The position numbers were made by a program, and so were the translations under genes. Below are positions 31,587-40,914 of a DNA stretch of 43,373 nucleotides, one piece after another. Origin of the DNA: Caballeronia turbans (GTDB lineage Bacteria; Pseudomonadota; Gammaproteobacteria; Burkholderiales; Burkholderiaceae). The stretch lies in the NCBI GenBank assembly GCA_001544655.2, contig FCOD02000042.1, positions 1 to 43,373 of the forward strand, given 5' to 3'. The notes beneath the pieces are model-generated. The model saw nothing but the letters and a program-made list of their open reading frames with translations. It ran no database searches and had not been told where the DNA came from. Each line of letters starts with the position of its first letter. The stretch's first letter is position 1.

Positions 31587-33948
31587 GGTCTTTTCTTGAC
31601 TTTGTACCTGGCCCGCCCTGCGTTCCATTCGCATGGCGGAATACGACCGGCAAGGAGAAATAGAATACCGCGCCCTCTCCCGGCCGCCCTTCGGCCCATG
31701 TGCGCCCTTCGTGGCGCTCGACGATGCGCCGCACGTTGGCAAGCCCAATGCCCGTGCCCTCGAACTCTTCCGCGCGATGCAGCCGCTGAAACACGCCGAA
31801 CAGCTTCGCGCCGTACTTCATGTCGAAGCCGACGCCGTTGTCGCGCACGCCGATCACGTATTCATCGCCGTTTCGGGTCGCGAATATCTCGATTTTCGCC
31901 GATTCCCGCGTCCGCGTATATTTCACCGCGTTCGAAATGAGGTTGCGCACGGCGAGCTGCAGGAAAGCGGCGTCGCCGGTGACGCGCGGCAGCTCGCCGA
32001 TGACCCATTCGATGCGCCGTCCCGCGCCTTCCGCCTCGAACTCGTGGACGACGCCGCGCACGAGCTGCCCGAGATCGACCGGGGCCGGCCTGAGCGCCGC
32101 GCGGCCCATCTGCGAGAACGTCAATAGATCGTCGACGAGCGTGCCCGCAAAACGCGCCGACTCCAGCATGTTGTTCATGAAGCGCCGGCCCTTGTCCGAC
32201 ATGCGCTCGCCTTCCTGCTCGCGCAGCAGATCGCCGTAACCCGCGATATGGCGCAGCGGCGCGCGCAGGTCGTGCGACACGGAATAGGAGAACGCTTCCA
32301 GCTCCTTGTTCGCGCGTGCAAGTTCGGTCGCGAGTTCGGCGCGCTCTTCCGCGCGGCGCAGCACGATGTTCAGCAGCGCGCCGCGCAATTCGCCGGCGAG
32401 TTCGAGTTCGCCCTGACGCCACATTGCGGAATGTCCGCGCACCGTCTCGAGCCACGGCGAAAAGCTCGTGCGCGGCGTGCTCGCGCCATCGGCGCCTGCT
32501 ATTTTGACCGGCTCGCCCGCCCACTTGATCGTCTGCATCATTTCGGGCCTGAACCATAGCAGATAGTTGCGAAAGATCTGCGAGACCGGCACCGCGAGCA
32601 CGCCGCACGCGTTGTCCTCGTGCGCCTTGGCGGGCGCCCATTCGCGCGCGAGCGAATCCGTCGCCCACACGCCGGTCGTGTTCTCGGCGAGCCAGTTCGT
32701 GAGCGCGCGCACAGTGTCCTCGTCGGGGGTCGAGCCGAGCAGCGTGATCTGATCGTCGAAGACGATCGCCGCGCCCGCCGAGCGCGCGAAGCTCAATACG
32801 TCGTTCGGCACCGCCTGCAAACCCGCGACGAAGTTCTCGTGCTCGCCCATCGCGGAAATCAGACGGCCCATCGTGCGGCGCAGCGCGGCCAGATACTCGC
32901 CTTCGGCGCGCTCCTCCTTCGCTTCGATCTGCAACGACAGCATGTGCCCGAGATGCTCGACCGCGACGCGCGTGTTGAACGGCACGATGCGCGCGTCGTG
33001 ATCGTGACACGAGATGAGTCCCCACAACTGCCCGCGCACGACGATCGACACGGACATCGAAGCGTGCGTCCCCATGTTGCGCATGTATTCCAGATGCACC
33101 GGCGAGAAGCTGCGCAGCGTCGCGTACGTGAGATCGGTGGGACGGCCAGTGGCCGGGTTCACACTTGGCACGAGCCGCGCGGGCGTGTAGTTCACGTCGA
33201 CGACGAGGCGGATGCGGTTCTTCAGATACAACGCGCGCGCCTGGCGCGGAATATCCGACGCGGGGAAAAACTGATGCAGGAACGACGGATAAGCCTCGTC
33301 GCGGTCTTCGGCGAGCACGTGGCTGCGGCCTTCCTCGTCGAAGCTGTAGAGCATCACGCGGCCAAAACGCGTGATCCCCCGCACTTCGCGCACCGCGAGC
33401 TCGGCGAGCGCCTGCACGGTCGCCGCCTCCTGGAGTCCGCGCGCGAACGTGCGCACGAGCGGATACATGGATGCGAACGCGTCGCCGGTGGCGGCGGCGG
33501 TTTCCATTTCGACGATGAGCGTGCCCTCGTGACGATGCATCGTGACATCGAAACGCAGCGAGCGTTCGGAGGACGAAGGCGTCACGTCGATCGGGCCGAT
33601 ATATAGCGGCGCGTCCTCGAGCACAGAGGTGGCCGCCGCCTGCGCGATACGTTGCGCACCCGCCGCGCCGATCACGGCATCGAGCGGCTCGCCGAGCAAT
33701 GCGTCGACGTGCGCGCCTGTCAGCGATGCAAGGTTTTCGCTTACCTGCACGATGCGCAGGTCGTCGCCGAGCACGAGCAGAAAGCCGTGCGGCTGGATGC
33801 CGCCGGGAATGTGGATCGGCTCGGCATCGCAGTCCTTGCTCGCGACGCCCGAACTGAGCGTGCGCCGGCGTGCTTCGGCATCGGGCGGTCCCTTCGATGC
33901 GTCGTGCAAAGCCCCTGCGCCGATGGGCGGCTCGCTTGCGGCGCTCAT
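31579..33948 (-). CDS. bphP: Bacteriophytochrome histidine kinase
   Basis: 789 residues, PAS-GAF-PHY-HisKA-HATPase_c. Cys40 before DAEPIHIPGGIQPHG is the expected biliverdin-attachment Cys. The GAF domain carries PASDIPRQAR (D232, as D207 of Deinococcus BphP), H285 in SPVHLEYMRNMG and H315 in GLISCHDHD. The PHY tongue TPRTSFSPW (492-500) is intact, as are H559 in SVSHDLRAP, the N box NLISNAVKY and GTGIGLANV. A red/far-red sensor kinase. Overlaps bphO by one base (TGATG), so chromophore supply and receptor are co-translated. Start at 33948 chosen for that coupling; a longer frame upstream is the bphO region. Confidence 0.95.
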   Translation of the reverse strand: MSAASEPPIGAGALHDASKGPPDAEARRRTLSSGVASKDCDAEPIHIPGGIQPHGFLLVLGDDLRIVQVSENLASLTGAHVDALLGEPLDAVIGAAGAQRIAQAAATSVLEDAPLYIGPIDVTPSSSERSLRFDVTMHRHEGTLIVEMETAAATGDAFASMYPLVRTFARGLQEAATVQALAELAVREVRGITRFGRVMLYSFDEEGRSHVLAEDRDEAYPSFLHQFFPASDIPRQARALYLKNRIRLVVDVNYTPARLVPSVNPATGRPTDLTYATLRSFSPVHLEYMRNMGTHASMSVSIVVRGQLWGLISCHDHDARIVPFNTRVAVEHLGHMLSLQIEAKEERAEGEYLAALRRTMGRLISAMGEHENFVAGLQAVPNDVLSFARSAGAAIVFDDQITLLGSTPDEDTVRALTNWLAENTTGVWATDSLAREWAPAKAHEDNACGVLAVPVSQIFRNYLLWFRPEMMQTIKWAGEPVKIAGADGASTPRTSFSPWLETVRGHSAMWRQGELELAGELRGALLNIVLRRAEERAELATELARANKELEAFSYSVSHDLRAPLRHIAGYGDLLREQEGERMSDKGRRFMNNMLESARFAGTLVDDLLTFSQMGRAALRPAPVDLGQLVRGVVHEFEAEGAGRRIEWVIGELPRVTGDAAFLQLAVRNLISNAVKYTRTRESAKIEIFATRNGDEYVIGVRDNGVGFDMKYGAKLFGVFQRLHRAEEFEGTGIGLANVRRIVERHEGRTWAEGRPGEGAVFYFSLPVVFRHANGTQGGPGTKSRKDHA

Positions 33949-34574
33949 CAGACAGCTCCGGGCGCTGGCTGCAAACGCCCGACATCGGCCGTTTCGGGGC
34001 ACAGCCACGCGTGCAGGCTGTCGAAGGTGGCGATGGCGGCTTTCACCGCATCGTCGTAATGGCGTTCGGGCACGCTTGCCGCGGCGGTCTCGCGAAACGC
34101 CTTCCACATGCTGCCCGTGCGCGGGCCATAGCCGTCGAAATAGGCATTGCCACGTCCCGGCGCGAGATCGAGACGCTCGGCGACATGAGGCGCGATGAAA
34201 CGCCCGCCGAGCGTGCTGCCTTCCATCACGTACATCGAGCCGAACGCATCGCCGATGTTGCGCATGCGCGGCAGATCATCGTGTGCATCGGCCTGCTGCA
34301 CGCAAGCGACGTACTGTGTCTCGCCTGTCAGCGCGGCGAGGTCGGCGGCAAGTAGCGCCGCCTTGCGGCGCGCATTGAAAAAGTCGGAGAGCGATGCCGG
34401 CATGCACGCGGCTACCGCATCTTCCCAAGGCGTGACGTAGCCATAGAATCGTTCGAGCAGCGCAATGTACTCGTCGCGACGCAGGTCGTCCCGCATGAGG
34501 TCGAGTGCATTCTCGAGCCGCGCATGGCACGCGGCGGTTTCGTTCTTCAGACGGGACAGAAGTTCGAGGGGCAT
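33948..34574 (-). CDS. bphO: Biliverdin-producing heme oxygenase
   Basis: 208 residues. Proximal heme His17 in TAACHARLEN and the distal helix region GSMYVMEGSTLGGRFIAPHV mark a heme oxygenase of the BphO type. It opens heme to biliverdin, CO and iron, giving the chromophore of BphP encoded just downstream. Lies in the cytoplasm. First gene of the operon; the 204 bp before it carry its likely promoter but no clear motif. Confidence 0.95.
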   Translation of the reverse strand: MPLELLSRLKNETAACHARLENALDLMRDDLRRDEYIALLERFYGYVTPWEDAVAACMPASLSDFFNARRKAALLAADLAALTGETQYVACVQQADAHDDLPRMRNIGDAFGSMYVMEGSTLGGRFIAPHVAERLDLAPGRGNAYFDGYGPRTGSMWKAFRETAAASVPERHYDDAVKAAIATFDSLHAWLCPETADVGRLQPAPGAV

Positions 34575-34778
34575 GTTCCGTTATGTTGGCTTCGGTCCGT
34601 AAAGCGGGCAAAGGAGTGCAGACATCGGAAGGGCTTACCGGTTTTGCGCGGACCTGGATCGGGCGCATCGGTAGAAAAAACGCCGCAAACGTTGCCTTCC
34701 AAACCTGTTCATGTTCAACGGTTCATTCTACGCAAGCGGCTTGCGCGGTGCCATTCGCCAAGGCTTTCACCGTTCGGT

Positions 34779-35081
34779 TCATGGCTCGCGCGAGCGCCTT
34801 TCGTCGGTGTTGACGTTCGCAAGATCGTCGCGCTGCGTGTCTCGCTGATAGTCGCCGCCGCCTCGTCGATCCGTATCGACGAGGCCGCGTTCGATGTCTT
34901 CGTGGGCCTGCGTGCCGACGTCGCGCGCTTGATCCTCATGCTGCGATTCGACGTTCTGATCCGTCTCGTGAGGCAGCGGCGCCTTCGACGCATCGTCATG
35001 CGCCTGTGTCTCGCGGTCCTTGCTCGCCATCTCGCGTCCGCGTTCGGGCGCGCTCGCCGGCGTGATGTTCGTCTGCTTCAT
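34779..35081 (-). CDS. Small hydrophilic protein of unknown function
   Basis: About 100 residues, very rich in Asp, Glu, Arg, Gln and Thr, with no hydrophobic core: MKQTNITPASAPERGREMAS at the start, VESQHEDQARDVGTQAHEDI in the middle. Looks disordered. Located between ligD and bphO, same strand. GGGAG lies upstream of tandem ATGs at 35084 and 35081; the second has the better spacing. Not recognised as a named family. Confidence 0.55.
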   Translation of the reverse strand: MKQTNITPASAPERGREMASKDRETQAHDDASKAPLPHETDQNVESQHEDQARDVGTQAHEDIERGLVDTDRRGGGDYQRDTQRDDLANVNTDERRSREP

Positions 35082-35103
35082 CATCGTCTCCCTGTGTGGA
35101 CGC

Positions 35104-37830
35104 TCACTTGCGCGAGCCGTCCATGCCGAGCCGCTTCTTCATCTCGGCCGTAATTCTTTGACGCGCCTTGTCGTAGCCCGCCCAAGGATCGCCCTGCAAC
35201 GTATCGAGCCGCTCGCGCACGTTGCCGATGCTCCATTGATCGCCGCTCTTCACGTCGTCGAGTTCATCCCACGAAAGCGGCATCGACGCGCCGAGCCCCG
35301 GCCGCGCGCGCAGCGAAAACGCCGCGACCGTGCTCGACCCGCGGTTGTTGCGCAGATAGTCGATGAAGATCTTGCCCTTGCGGTTCTGCATGCCCATCTT
35401 CGCGGAGAAGAGCTTGGGCAGCGTGCTCGCCATATGCTGCGCGACCGCCTGTGAGAACGCCTTCATCTCGTCCCAGCCCGCCTGCTTCGCGAGCGGCACG
35501 ACCACATGAAAGCCCTTGCCGCCGCTCGTCTTGCAGAACGACGTGAGGCCGAGTTCGGCGAGCAGATCCTTCGTCAGCTTCGCGGCCTCGACCATGCGTT
35601 CCCACCCGACGCCTTCGCCCGGATCGAGATCGAACACCATGCGATCCGGCTTCTCGATGTTCGATGCCACCGCGTTCCATGTATGCAGCTCGATCGTGCC
35701 CATCTGCGCGGTGCCGACGAGCGCCTGCGACGATTCGATCGTCAGCAGCGGCGGATGCCCCGGATCGATATCGGGATGCTGGGTGATATGCGGAATCGCG
35801 AGCTTCGCGCTGTGCTTCTGAAAGAACAGCTCGCCGCCGATATCCTCCGGCGCCCGCACGAGGGACACCGGCCGGTCCTTCAGATGCGGCAGCATCCAGT
35901 CGGCGACCGACGCGTAGTACTCGACGACATCGATCTTGCGCAAGCCGGTCGATTTGTCGATTACGCGATCCGGATGGCTGATCTTCACGCCTTCGATTTC
36001 GGCCGAACTCGTCCTGGCCTTCGTCACGGTCTTCTCTGCAGGCGTCTTCTTTACAGGTGTCTTCTTAGCGGCCGTCTTCGATGCCACCTTCTTCGCCGAT
36101 GCCGGCTCTTCCTTCACGATCTGACGCGCGGGCTTATCGTCCCGCAGGCTGACGAACGAGGCTTGTCGCACGATACGCTCCTTGGTCCATTCCGCGAAAT
36201 TGCATTCGGCTACGAGCTCGGGCTTCACCCAATGCACAGGCGTGCGGCTGCGTTCCTGCGGCTCGCTCGCGAACGGCATGCGCTTCACTTCGCGCTTGTC
36301 GAGTTCCTTCTTCACTGCGACGAGCGTCGCGTGATCGAAGCCGCTTCCCACGCGCCCCGCGTATTGCAGCTTGCCGTGCGTGTCGTAGACGCCGAGCAGG
36401 AGCGCGCCGAACTGCCCGCGGCTGCCCGAGGGTTCCGAGTAGCCGCCGATGACGAACTCCTGCCGGCGACGGCACTTGAGCTTGATCCACGACGCGCTTC
36501 GCCCCGAGACATACGTGCTGTCGATACGCTTGCCGATGATCCCTTCGAGCGCCATGTCGCATGCGCTCTTGAGGAGATCGTCGGCGTGAAAGGCGAAGTC
36601 CCGCGAATAGCGCAAAACAGGATCGTCGACAGGCTCGATGAGCGCCTTCAAAATCGCGCGGCGCTGCACGATCGGCACGTTGCGCAGGTCGTAGCCGTTC
36701 AGATATGGCACGTCGAAGAAATACACGACGATGTCCTGCGGGCGCCCCACGTCGAACGCGTTTTGCAGCGCCTGAAAATCGGGCAGGCCGCGATCGTCGA
36801 GCACCACGGCTTCACCGTCGAGCCAGCCGCTTTCGATATCGAGCCTGTCGAGCGCCTTCACCTGCTTCGAAAACTTCGCGGTCCAGTCGTTGCCGTTGCG
36901 CGTGAAGATCTGGATCTCGCGCTTGCCCTTGATCGTTTCAACGCGCGCGAGTATGCGATAGCCGTCGAACTTTATTTCGTATGCCCAATCATCGCCGGGA
37001 GGCGCGGCATCGACGAGCGTCGCGAGCTGCGGCTTGAAAGTCGCGGGCAGCTTCGCCTTGACTGCGCCTTCGATCGCGGGTTCGTGCGACAACGTGCGCA
37101 ACGACTCGTCGCTGCGATTCGCGACGATATCCGGATGCGCGTGTCCGTTCGCTTCCTTGCTGATCGTTTTTCGTGCCGGCGCTTTCTTCGCGGCGGCCTT
37201 GCGTTCGGTGCGCTCGCGAATGGCACCGCTCTTGTCGCGCGCGCCGAGCGATGCCGACATCACACTGCCTGGCTTCTTCAGCAGGATGTCGTATTCGGCT
37301 TCGGGACGCGCTTCGTCGTCCCGTTCCTTGATGAGCAGCCACTGCTCCTTGTCGCCGCTGCCGCGCATGTGACTCTTCACGAGCGTCCAGCCGCCGTGCA
37401 GCTTCTCGCCGTCGAGGATGAACTTGAGCTTGCCTTTCTCGTACTCGCGCGCGGCTTCCTCGATGCTGCCCGACTGCGGCGCCCACGTGCCGCGATCCCA
37501 TACGATGACGCTGCCTGCGCCGTAGTTGCCCTCGGGAATGTCGCCTTCGAAGGAGCCGTAGTCGAGCGGATGATCTTCGACATGCACCGCGAGCCGCTTG
37601 ACCGATGGATCGAGGCTCGGCCCTTTGGGCACCGCCCACGATTTGAGCGTGCCGTCGAGCTCGAGACGGAAGTCGTAATGAAGACGGCGGGCGTCGTGTT
37701 CCTGAATCACGAACGACAGCGCCTGATCCGCGGATTGCTTCGCGCGCGCACTGCGTTTCGCGGCGCCGGACGGCTCAGGCGTCTTGTCGAAGCTGCGCTT
37801 GCGCTGATAGGTATCGAGTTTGTCAGCCAT
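35104..37830 (-). CDS. ligD: Multifunctional NHEJ DNA ligase LigD (phosphoesterase-ligase-polymerase)
   Basis: 908 residues with all three domains. 3'-phosphoesterase about 35-190 with H45, H51, D53, R55 and H87, which correspond to H42, H48, D50, R52 and H84 of Pseudomonas LigD. ATP-dependent ligase about 265-565 with nucleotidyl lysine K287 in EIKFDGYR. After a Lys/Ala-rich linker (about 590-625), a primase/polymerase domain carrying the DLDPG metal motif. It trims, fills and seals double-strand breaks with Ku. The ku gene lies 36 bp upstream on the same strand; the pair is a complete bacterial end-joining system. Confidence 0.95.
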   Translation of the reverse strand: MADKLDTYQRKRSFDKTPEPSGAAKRSARAKQSADQALSFVIQEHDARRLHYDFRLELDGTLKSWAVPKGPSLDPSVKRLAVHVEDHPLDYGSFEGDIPEGNYGAGSVIVWDRGTWAPQSGSIEEAAREYEKGKLKFILDGEKLHGGWTLVKSHMRGSGDKEQWLLIKERDDEARPEAEYDILLKKPGSVMSASLGARDKSGAIRERTERKAAAKKAPARKTISKEANGHAHPDIVANRSDESLRTLSHEPAIEGAVKAKLPATFKPQLATLVDAAPPGDDWAYEIKFDGYRILARVETIKGKREIQIFTRNGNDWTAKFSKQVKALDRLDIESGWLDGEAVVLDDRGLPDFQALQNAFDVGRPQDIVVYFFDVPYLNGYDLRNVPIVQRRAILKALIEPVDDPVLRYSRDFAFHADDLLKSACDMALEGIIGKRIDSTYVSGRSASWIKLKCRRRQEFVIGGYSEPSGSRGQFGALLLGVYDTHGKLQYAGRVGSGFDHATLVAVKKELDKREVKRMPFASEPQERSRTPVHWVKPELVAECNFAEWTKERIVRQASFVSLRDDKPARQIVKEEPASAKKVASKTAAKKTPVKKTPAEKTVTKARTSSAEIEGVKISHPDRVIDKSTGLRKIDVVEYYASVADWMLPHLKDRPVSLVRAPEDIGGELFFQKHSAKLAIPHITQHPDIDPGHPPLLTIESSQALVGTAQMGTIELHTWNAVASNIEKPDRMVFDLDPGEGVGWERMVEAAKLTKDLLAELGLTSFCKTSGGKGFHVVVPLAKQAGWDEMKAFSQAVAQHMASTLPKLFSAKMGMQNRKGKIFIDYLRNNRGSSTVAAFSLRARPGLGASMPLSWDELDDVKSGDQWSIGNVRERLDTLQGDPWAGYDKARQRITAEMKKRLGMDGSRK

Positions 37831-37866
37831 CGTCGTCTATGCGTGACCTATGCGTGACTCCGGCGC

Positions 37867-38787
37867 TCACGCGCGCTTGCGACGCGTCGTCTTGCGTGCC
37901 GGGCGCGCCTTTTCTTCACTGGATTCGTCGCCGGCGTCGTCACCGGTTTCGTCATCGGATTGCGCGGCCTTGGCGCCGCGTTTGGGCGCGCCGCCTTTCT
38001 TCAGACTGCGCTTGAGCAACTCCGACAGATCCAGAATCTCGGCGGACGCTTTTTCTTCGCCGCCCTCTTCGATCTTCATCACTTCGGCGATCTTGCCTTC
38101 CTTCACCTTCTTGTCGACGAGCGCCATGATGTCGTCCTTGAAGGTGTCGTGATATTTCGCTGGATCCCATGAGTCGCTCATGTCGTCGATGAGGCGTTTT
38201 GCCATCTCCAGTTCCTTCGGCGTGACGCCGGCCTTCTTCGTGTCTTCGTCGGGGAACTTGAACTGGCTGAAGTCGCGCACTTCGTCGCCCCAGCGCAGCG
38301 TATTGAGCGCGAGCGCGGGACCGACGGGGATCAACGCCGCGAGATGCTGCTTGTTATGCAGCACGACGCTCGCGATGCCGACCTTGCCGGTGTCCTTCAG
38401 TGCGTCGCGCAAGAGCGCGTAGACCTTTTCGCCCTTGCGATCGGGCGCGAGATAGTAAGGCGTATCGAGCGACAGAAAGGAGATTTCGGGCGCATCGACG
38501 AAGGCGAGGATGTCGACCGTCTGCGTCGATTCGGGATTGGCCGCGCGGATTTCGGCGTCGGTCATCACGACATACTTTCCCTTCTCGTACTCGAAGCCGC
38601 GCACGATGTCATCGCGCGTGACTTCCTTGCCCGTGTTCTTGTTGATCTGCTTGTAGCCGATCGGATCCATCGAGCGCTTGTCGAGGAGGTTGAAGCCGAC
38701 CTTCTCCGACTGCGTCGCCGGATAGAGTTGTACGGGGACGTGGACCAGCCCGAAGCTGATCGCGCCTTTCCAGATCATGTGCGGCAT
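37867..38787 (-). CDS. ku: Ku DNA-end-binding protein
   Basis: 306 residues. The core begins MPHMIWKGAISFGLVHVPVQLYPAT and continues through a Ku bridge and pillar sequence; the tail after residue 260 is Lys/Arg/Asp/Glu-rich (KKGGAPKRGAK, ARKTTRRKRA), usual for bacterial Ku and for binding DNA and LigD. Homodimer that threads onto broken ends and recruits LigD. Start at 38787; a longer open frame reaches 38862 without a supported start. Likely first gene of a ku-ligD operon. Confidence 0.95.
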   Translation of the reverse strand: MPHMIWKGAISFGLVHVPVQLYPATQSEKVGFNLLDKRSMDPIGYKQINKNTGKEVTRDDIVRGFEYEKGKYVVMTDAEIRAANPESTQTVDILAFVDAPEISFLSLDTPYYLAPDRKGEKVYALLRDALKDTGKVGIASVVLHNKQHLAALIPVGPALALNTLRWGDEVRDFSQFKFPDEDTKKAGVTPKELEMAKRLIDDMSDSWDPAKYHDTFKDDIMALVDKKVKEGKIAEVMKIEEGGEEKASAEILDLSELLKRSLKKGGAPKRGAKAAQSDDETGDDAGDESSEEKARPARKTTRRKRA

Positions 38788-39094
38788 CACGGCACCTTCG
38801 CTGTCGGATCGAGTCGATGGGTTCGCCCGGGCGCTCGCGCCGAGGCGTTTTCGCACCGCCATTCGCGCGGTATCGACGAGAATCGCACGAAGCGTGCCAG
38901 AAGGCGCGCAAGCCCGGACGTGCGCAGCGCATGGACAATCAGGTTTACCGCGAAACGATTCGGCTCACCGATCTGTAGGCTTTACTGAGGGTGACCGAAC
39001 GCGGGGAATTCGGAGGTTGAGGAGATAAAGACCGTTAGTTGCAAGCTAGCTACTAAATAGGCCGATCGAAATCGGCACGTCATGACGATGACGG
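38788..39094. other. Intergenic region upstream of ku
   Basis: 307 bp with no credible gene. It must hold the ku promoter, but no convincing -35/-10 pair was found. It holds one hairpin (39061-39076), listed separately, downstream of the exported-protein gene. Confidence 0.5.
39061..39076 (-). terminator. Hairpin downstream of exported-protein gene
   Basis: On the coding strand GCCGAT, loop TTCG, ATCGGC, starting 18 bases after the stop codon: a UUCG-type tetraloop hairpin, but with only a weak T-rich tail (CTATTTAG). A possible transcript end. Confidence 0.4.
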
Positions 39095-39646
39095 TTATTT
39101 ACGGCTCGCGGTGACGGTCAACTGCGTGCCGTCGTCGAGCGTGACGGTTTTCTTCGAGCCCGTGGACGTCGGCATCGAGAAACGCACGATCTGGCTGAAA
39201 CGATTGTCGACCGGACATTGCAGAGTTTTACCGCCCACGGTCACCTTGCTCGTGCCCTTCGGCGCGTAGGCGCGAAAGCTGATCTGCACATTCGCGGAAC
39301 CGTTGTCGGCGACGACCGGCGCGAAGCGGATCTGCACCTGCCGCACCGCCTGGCCGTTTGCGCTCTTTGGCACCGACGCCGCCTGCGGGCAGTCATCCGG
39401 CACGGCCTGCGCCCCGCCCGGTGCTGTGCCCTGCCAGGTGAAGTCGTCGGTCTGGCCGGAGCGGATGGTACGCGTTTCCTGCTCGTTGCCGAAACTCTTC
39501 GACGCCATCTTCACCGTGTACCTGATGGGGCCGTCATTGGGCGCTTCGGAGAGAACCTTGATGCCTGGCGTCGCGTGGGCTGTCGCTGCGAACATTGCGA
39601 GCGCAGCGACGGAAACGATGCGACGAACGATCAAACGACGACTCAT
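39095..39646 (-). CDS. Exported protein of unknown function (possibly DUF6013)
   Basis: 183 residues. Signal peptide MSRRLIVRRIVSVAALAMFAATAHA, then a mature domain with PNDGPIRYTVKMASKSFGN, RTIRSGQTDDFTWQG and two Cys (DDCPQ, LQCPV) that could form a disulfide. The pattern resembles DUF6013 proteins of Burkholderia, from memory. Periplasmic or secreted. The start at 39646 has a strong GGAGGT; the frame is open upstream to 39733 but that part is not protein-like. Confidence 0.7.
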   Translation of the reverse strand: MSRRLIVRRIVSVAALAMFAATAHATPGIKVLSEAPNDGPIRYTVKMASKSFGNEQETRTIRSGQTDDFTWQGTAPGGAQAVPDDCPQAASVPKSANGQAVRQVQIRFAPVVADNGSANVQISFRAYAPKGTSKVTVGGKTLQCPVDNRFSQIVRFSMPTSTGSKKTVTLDDGTQLTVTASRK

Positions 39647-39677
39647 GTCGCCACCTCCGTAACGAGCGCTAAGGAAG

Positions 39678-39699
39678 GCCGGCGCCACGCGGCGCCGGC
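39678..39699. terminator. 9-bp stem hairpin between exported protein and oxidoreductase genes
   Basis: GCCGGCGCC, loop ACGC, GGCGCCGGC: a perfect very GC-rich stem. It lies about 100 bp after the oxidoreductase stop and 32 bp before the next start on the same strand. No T-run. It may end transcription or shape the leader of the exported-protein gene. Confidence 0.4.
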
Positions 39700-39797
39700 G
39701 TACTGCGGGCGGTTTCAGTCTAGCGCCCTGCATCCCGGCTCATCCTAGTGGAAAACCCGCGTGCGCAGAGAGGTCGATGACGTTCGTCAATGCGCGC

Positions 39798-40814
39798 TCA
39801 GAAGCCGGTCAGCACGAGCTTGCCGACCGTGCGCCCTTCTTCGAGCAGCCGATGCGCCTCGCGTAAATTCGCCGCATTGATCTTGCCGAGATCGCGGCCG
39901 ACGGTCGTGCGGATCGTGCCTGCGTCGATCAGCCGCGCCACTTCGGAAAGCAGTTTGTGCTGCTCGATCATGTCGGGCGTCTTGAACATCGCGCGCGTAA
40001 ACATGAACTCCCAATGAAACGCCGCGCTCTTCGATTTCAGCAATTCGACCGGCACCGGCTTCGCGTTCTCGACGATGGTCGCGATGCCGCCCTGCGGCTT
40101 GATGACTTCGGCGGCCGCGGGGAAATGCTTGTCGGTGTCGTTGAAGATCAGCACGTAATCCACTTGCGGGAAGCCGATGTCCTTCATTTGCTTCGGAATG
40201 TCCCCGAAGTGATTGACGATGTAATCCGCGCCGAGATCCTCCGCCCATTTCGCCGATTCGGGCCGCGAGGCCGTGGCGATCACCTGAAGCTTCGCGACGC
40301 GCTTGGCGAGCTGGATGCCGATTGAGCCAACGCCGCCCGCCCCGCCGATGATCAGCACCGACTTGCCCGCATCCTTGCCTTCCGCCGACACGCGCAGCCG
40401 CTCGAAGAGCGCTTCCCACGCGGTGATGGTCGTGAGCGGCAGCGCGGCGGCGCAGGTGAAATCGAGCGACTTCGGCTTCGCGCCGACGATACGCTCGTCG
40501 ATCAGATGGAACTCGCTGTTCGCGCCCTGCCGCGTGATGTCCCCCGCGTAGTAGACCGGGTCACCGGCTTTGAACAGCGTGACCTCGGGCCCGACCGCCT
40601 CCACGACGCCCGCCGCGTCCCAGCCGAGCACGCGCGGCGCTGCTTCGACCTTGTCCTTCGGCGCGCGCACTTTCGTGTCGACGGGATTGACGGCGATCGC
40701 CTCGATTTTCACGAGCAGGTCGCGGCCCGTCGGCGCGGGCTTGTCGAGCTCGATGTCGACGAGCGATTCGGGATCGGAAATCGGAAGGTACCGCGTGAGG
40801 CCGATGGCTTTCAT
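39798..40814 (-). CDS. Zinc-free alcohol dehydrogenase / quinone-oxidoreductase family protein
   Basis: 338 residues of the medium-chain dehydrogenase family: N-terminal GroES-like domain (VKIEAIAVNPVDTKVRAP, LGWDAAGVVEAVG) and NADPH-binding Rossmann motif GGAGGVGSIGIQLAK. Structural-zinc cysteines are absent, so it is a quinone-reductase-like member (adh_fam_1 type). Substrate not predictable. GGAG before the start. Divergent from a LysR gene with an LTTR box between them (40845-40861), so that regulator probably controls it. Confidence 0.8.
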   Translation of the reverse strand: MKAIGLTRYLPISDPESLVDIELDKPAPTGRDLLVKIEAIAVNPVDTKVRAPKDKVEAAPRVLGWDAAGVVEAVGPEVTLFKAGDPVYYAGDITRQGANSEFHLIDERIVGAKPKSLDFTCAAALPLTTITAWEALFERLRVSAEGKDAGKSVLIIGGAGGVGSIGIQLAKRVAKLQVIATASRPESAKWAEDLGADYIVNHFGDIPKQMKDIGFPQVDYVLIFNDTDKHFPAAAEVIKPQGGIATIVENAKPVPVELLKSKSAAFHWEFMFTRAMFKTPDMIEQHKLLSEVARLIDAGTIRTTVGRDLGKINAANLREAHRLLEEGRTVGKLVLTGF

Positions 40815-40844
40815 GTTCGTGCTCCGTGAAGTGGATGTTGAATT

Positions 40845-40861
40845 GATCATACTGCCCGATC
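40845..40861. promoter_or_regulatory. LysR-type box between divergent genes
   Basis: GATC, nine bases, GATC, containing ATC-N9-GAT, the common LTTR pattern. It is 54 bp before the LysR gene and 31 bp before the oxidoreductase gene, placed to act on both. Confidence 0.5.
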
Positions 40862-40914
40862 GCTCTCTGGAAAACGGTCATAATCCATGAAACATTTTTC
40901 GGGAAATCCATCGA

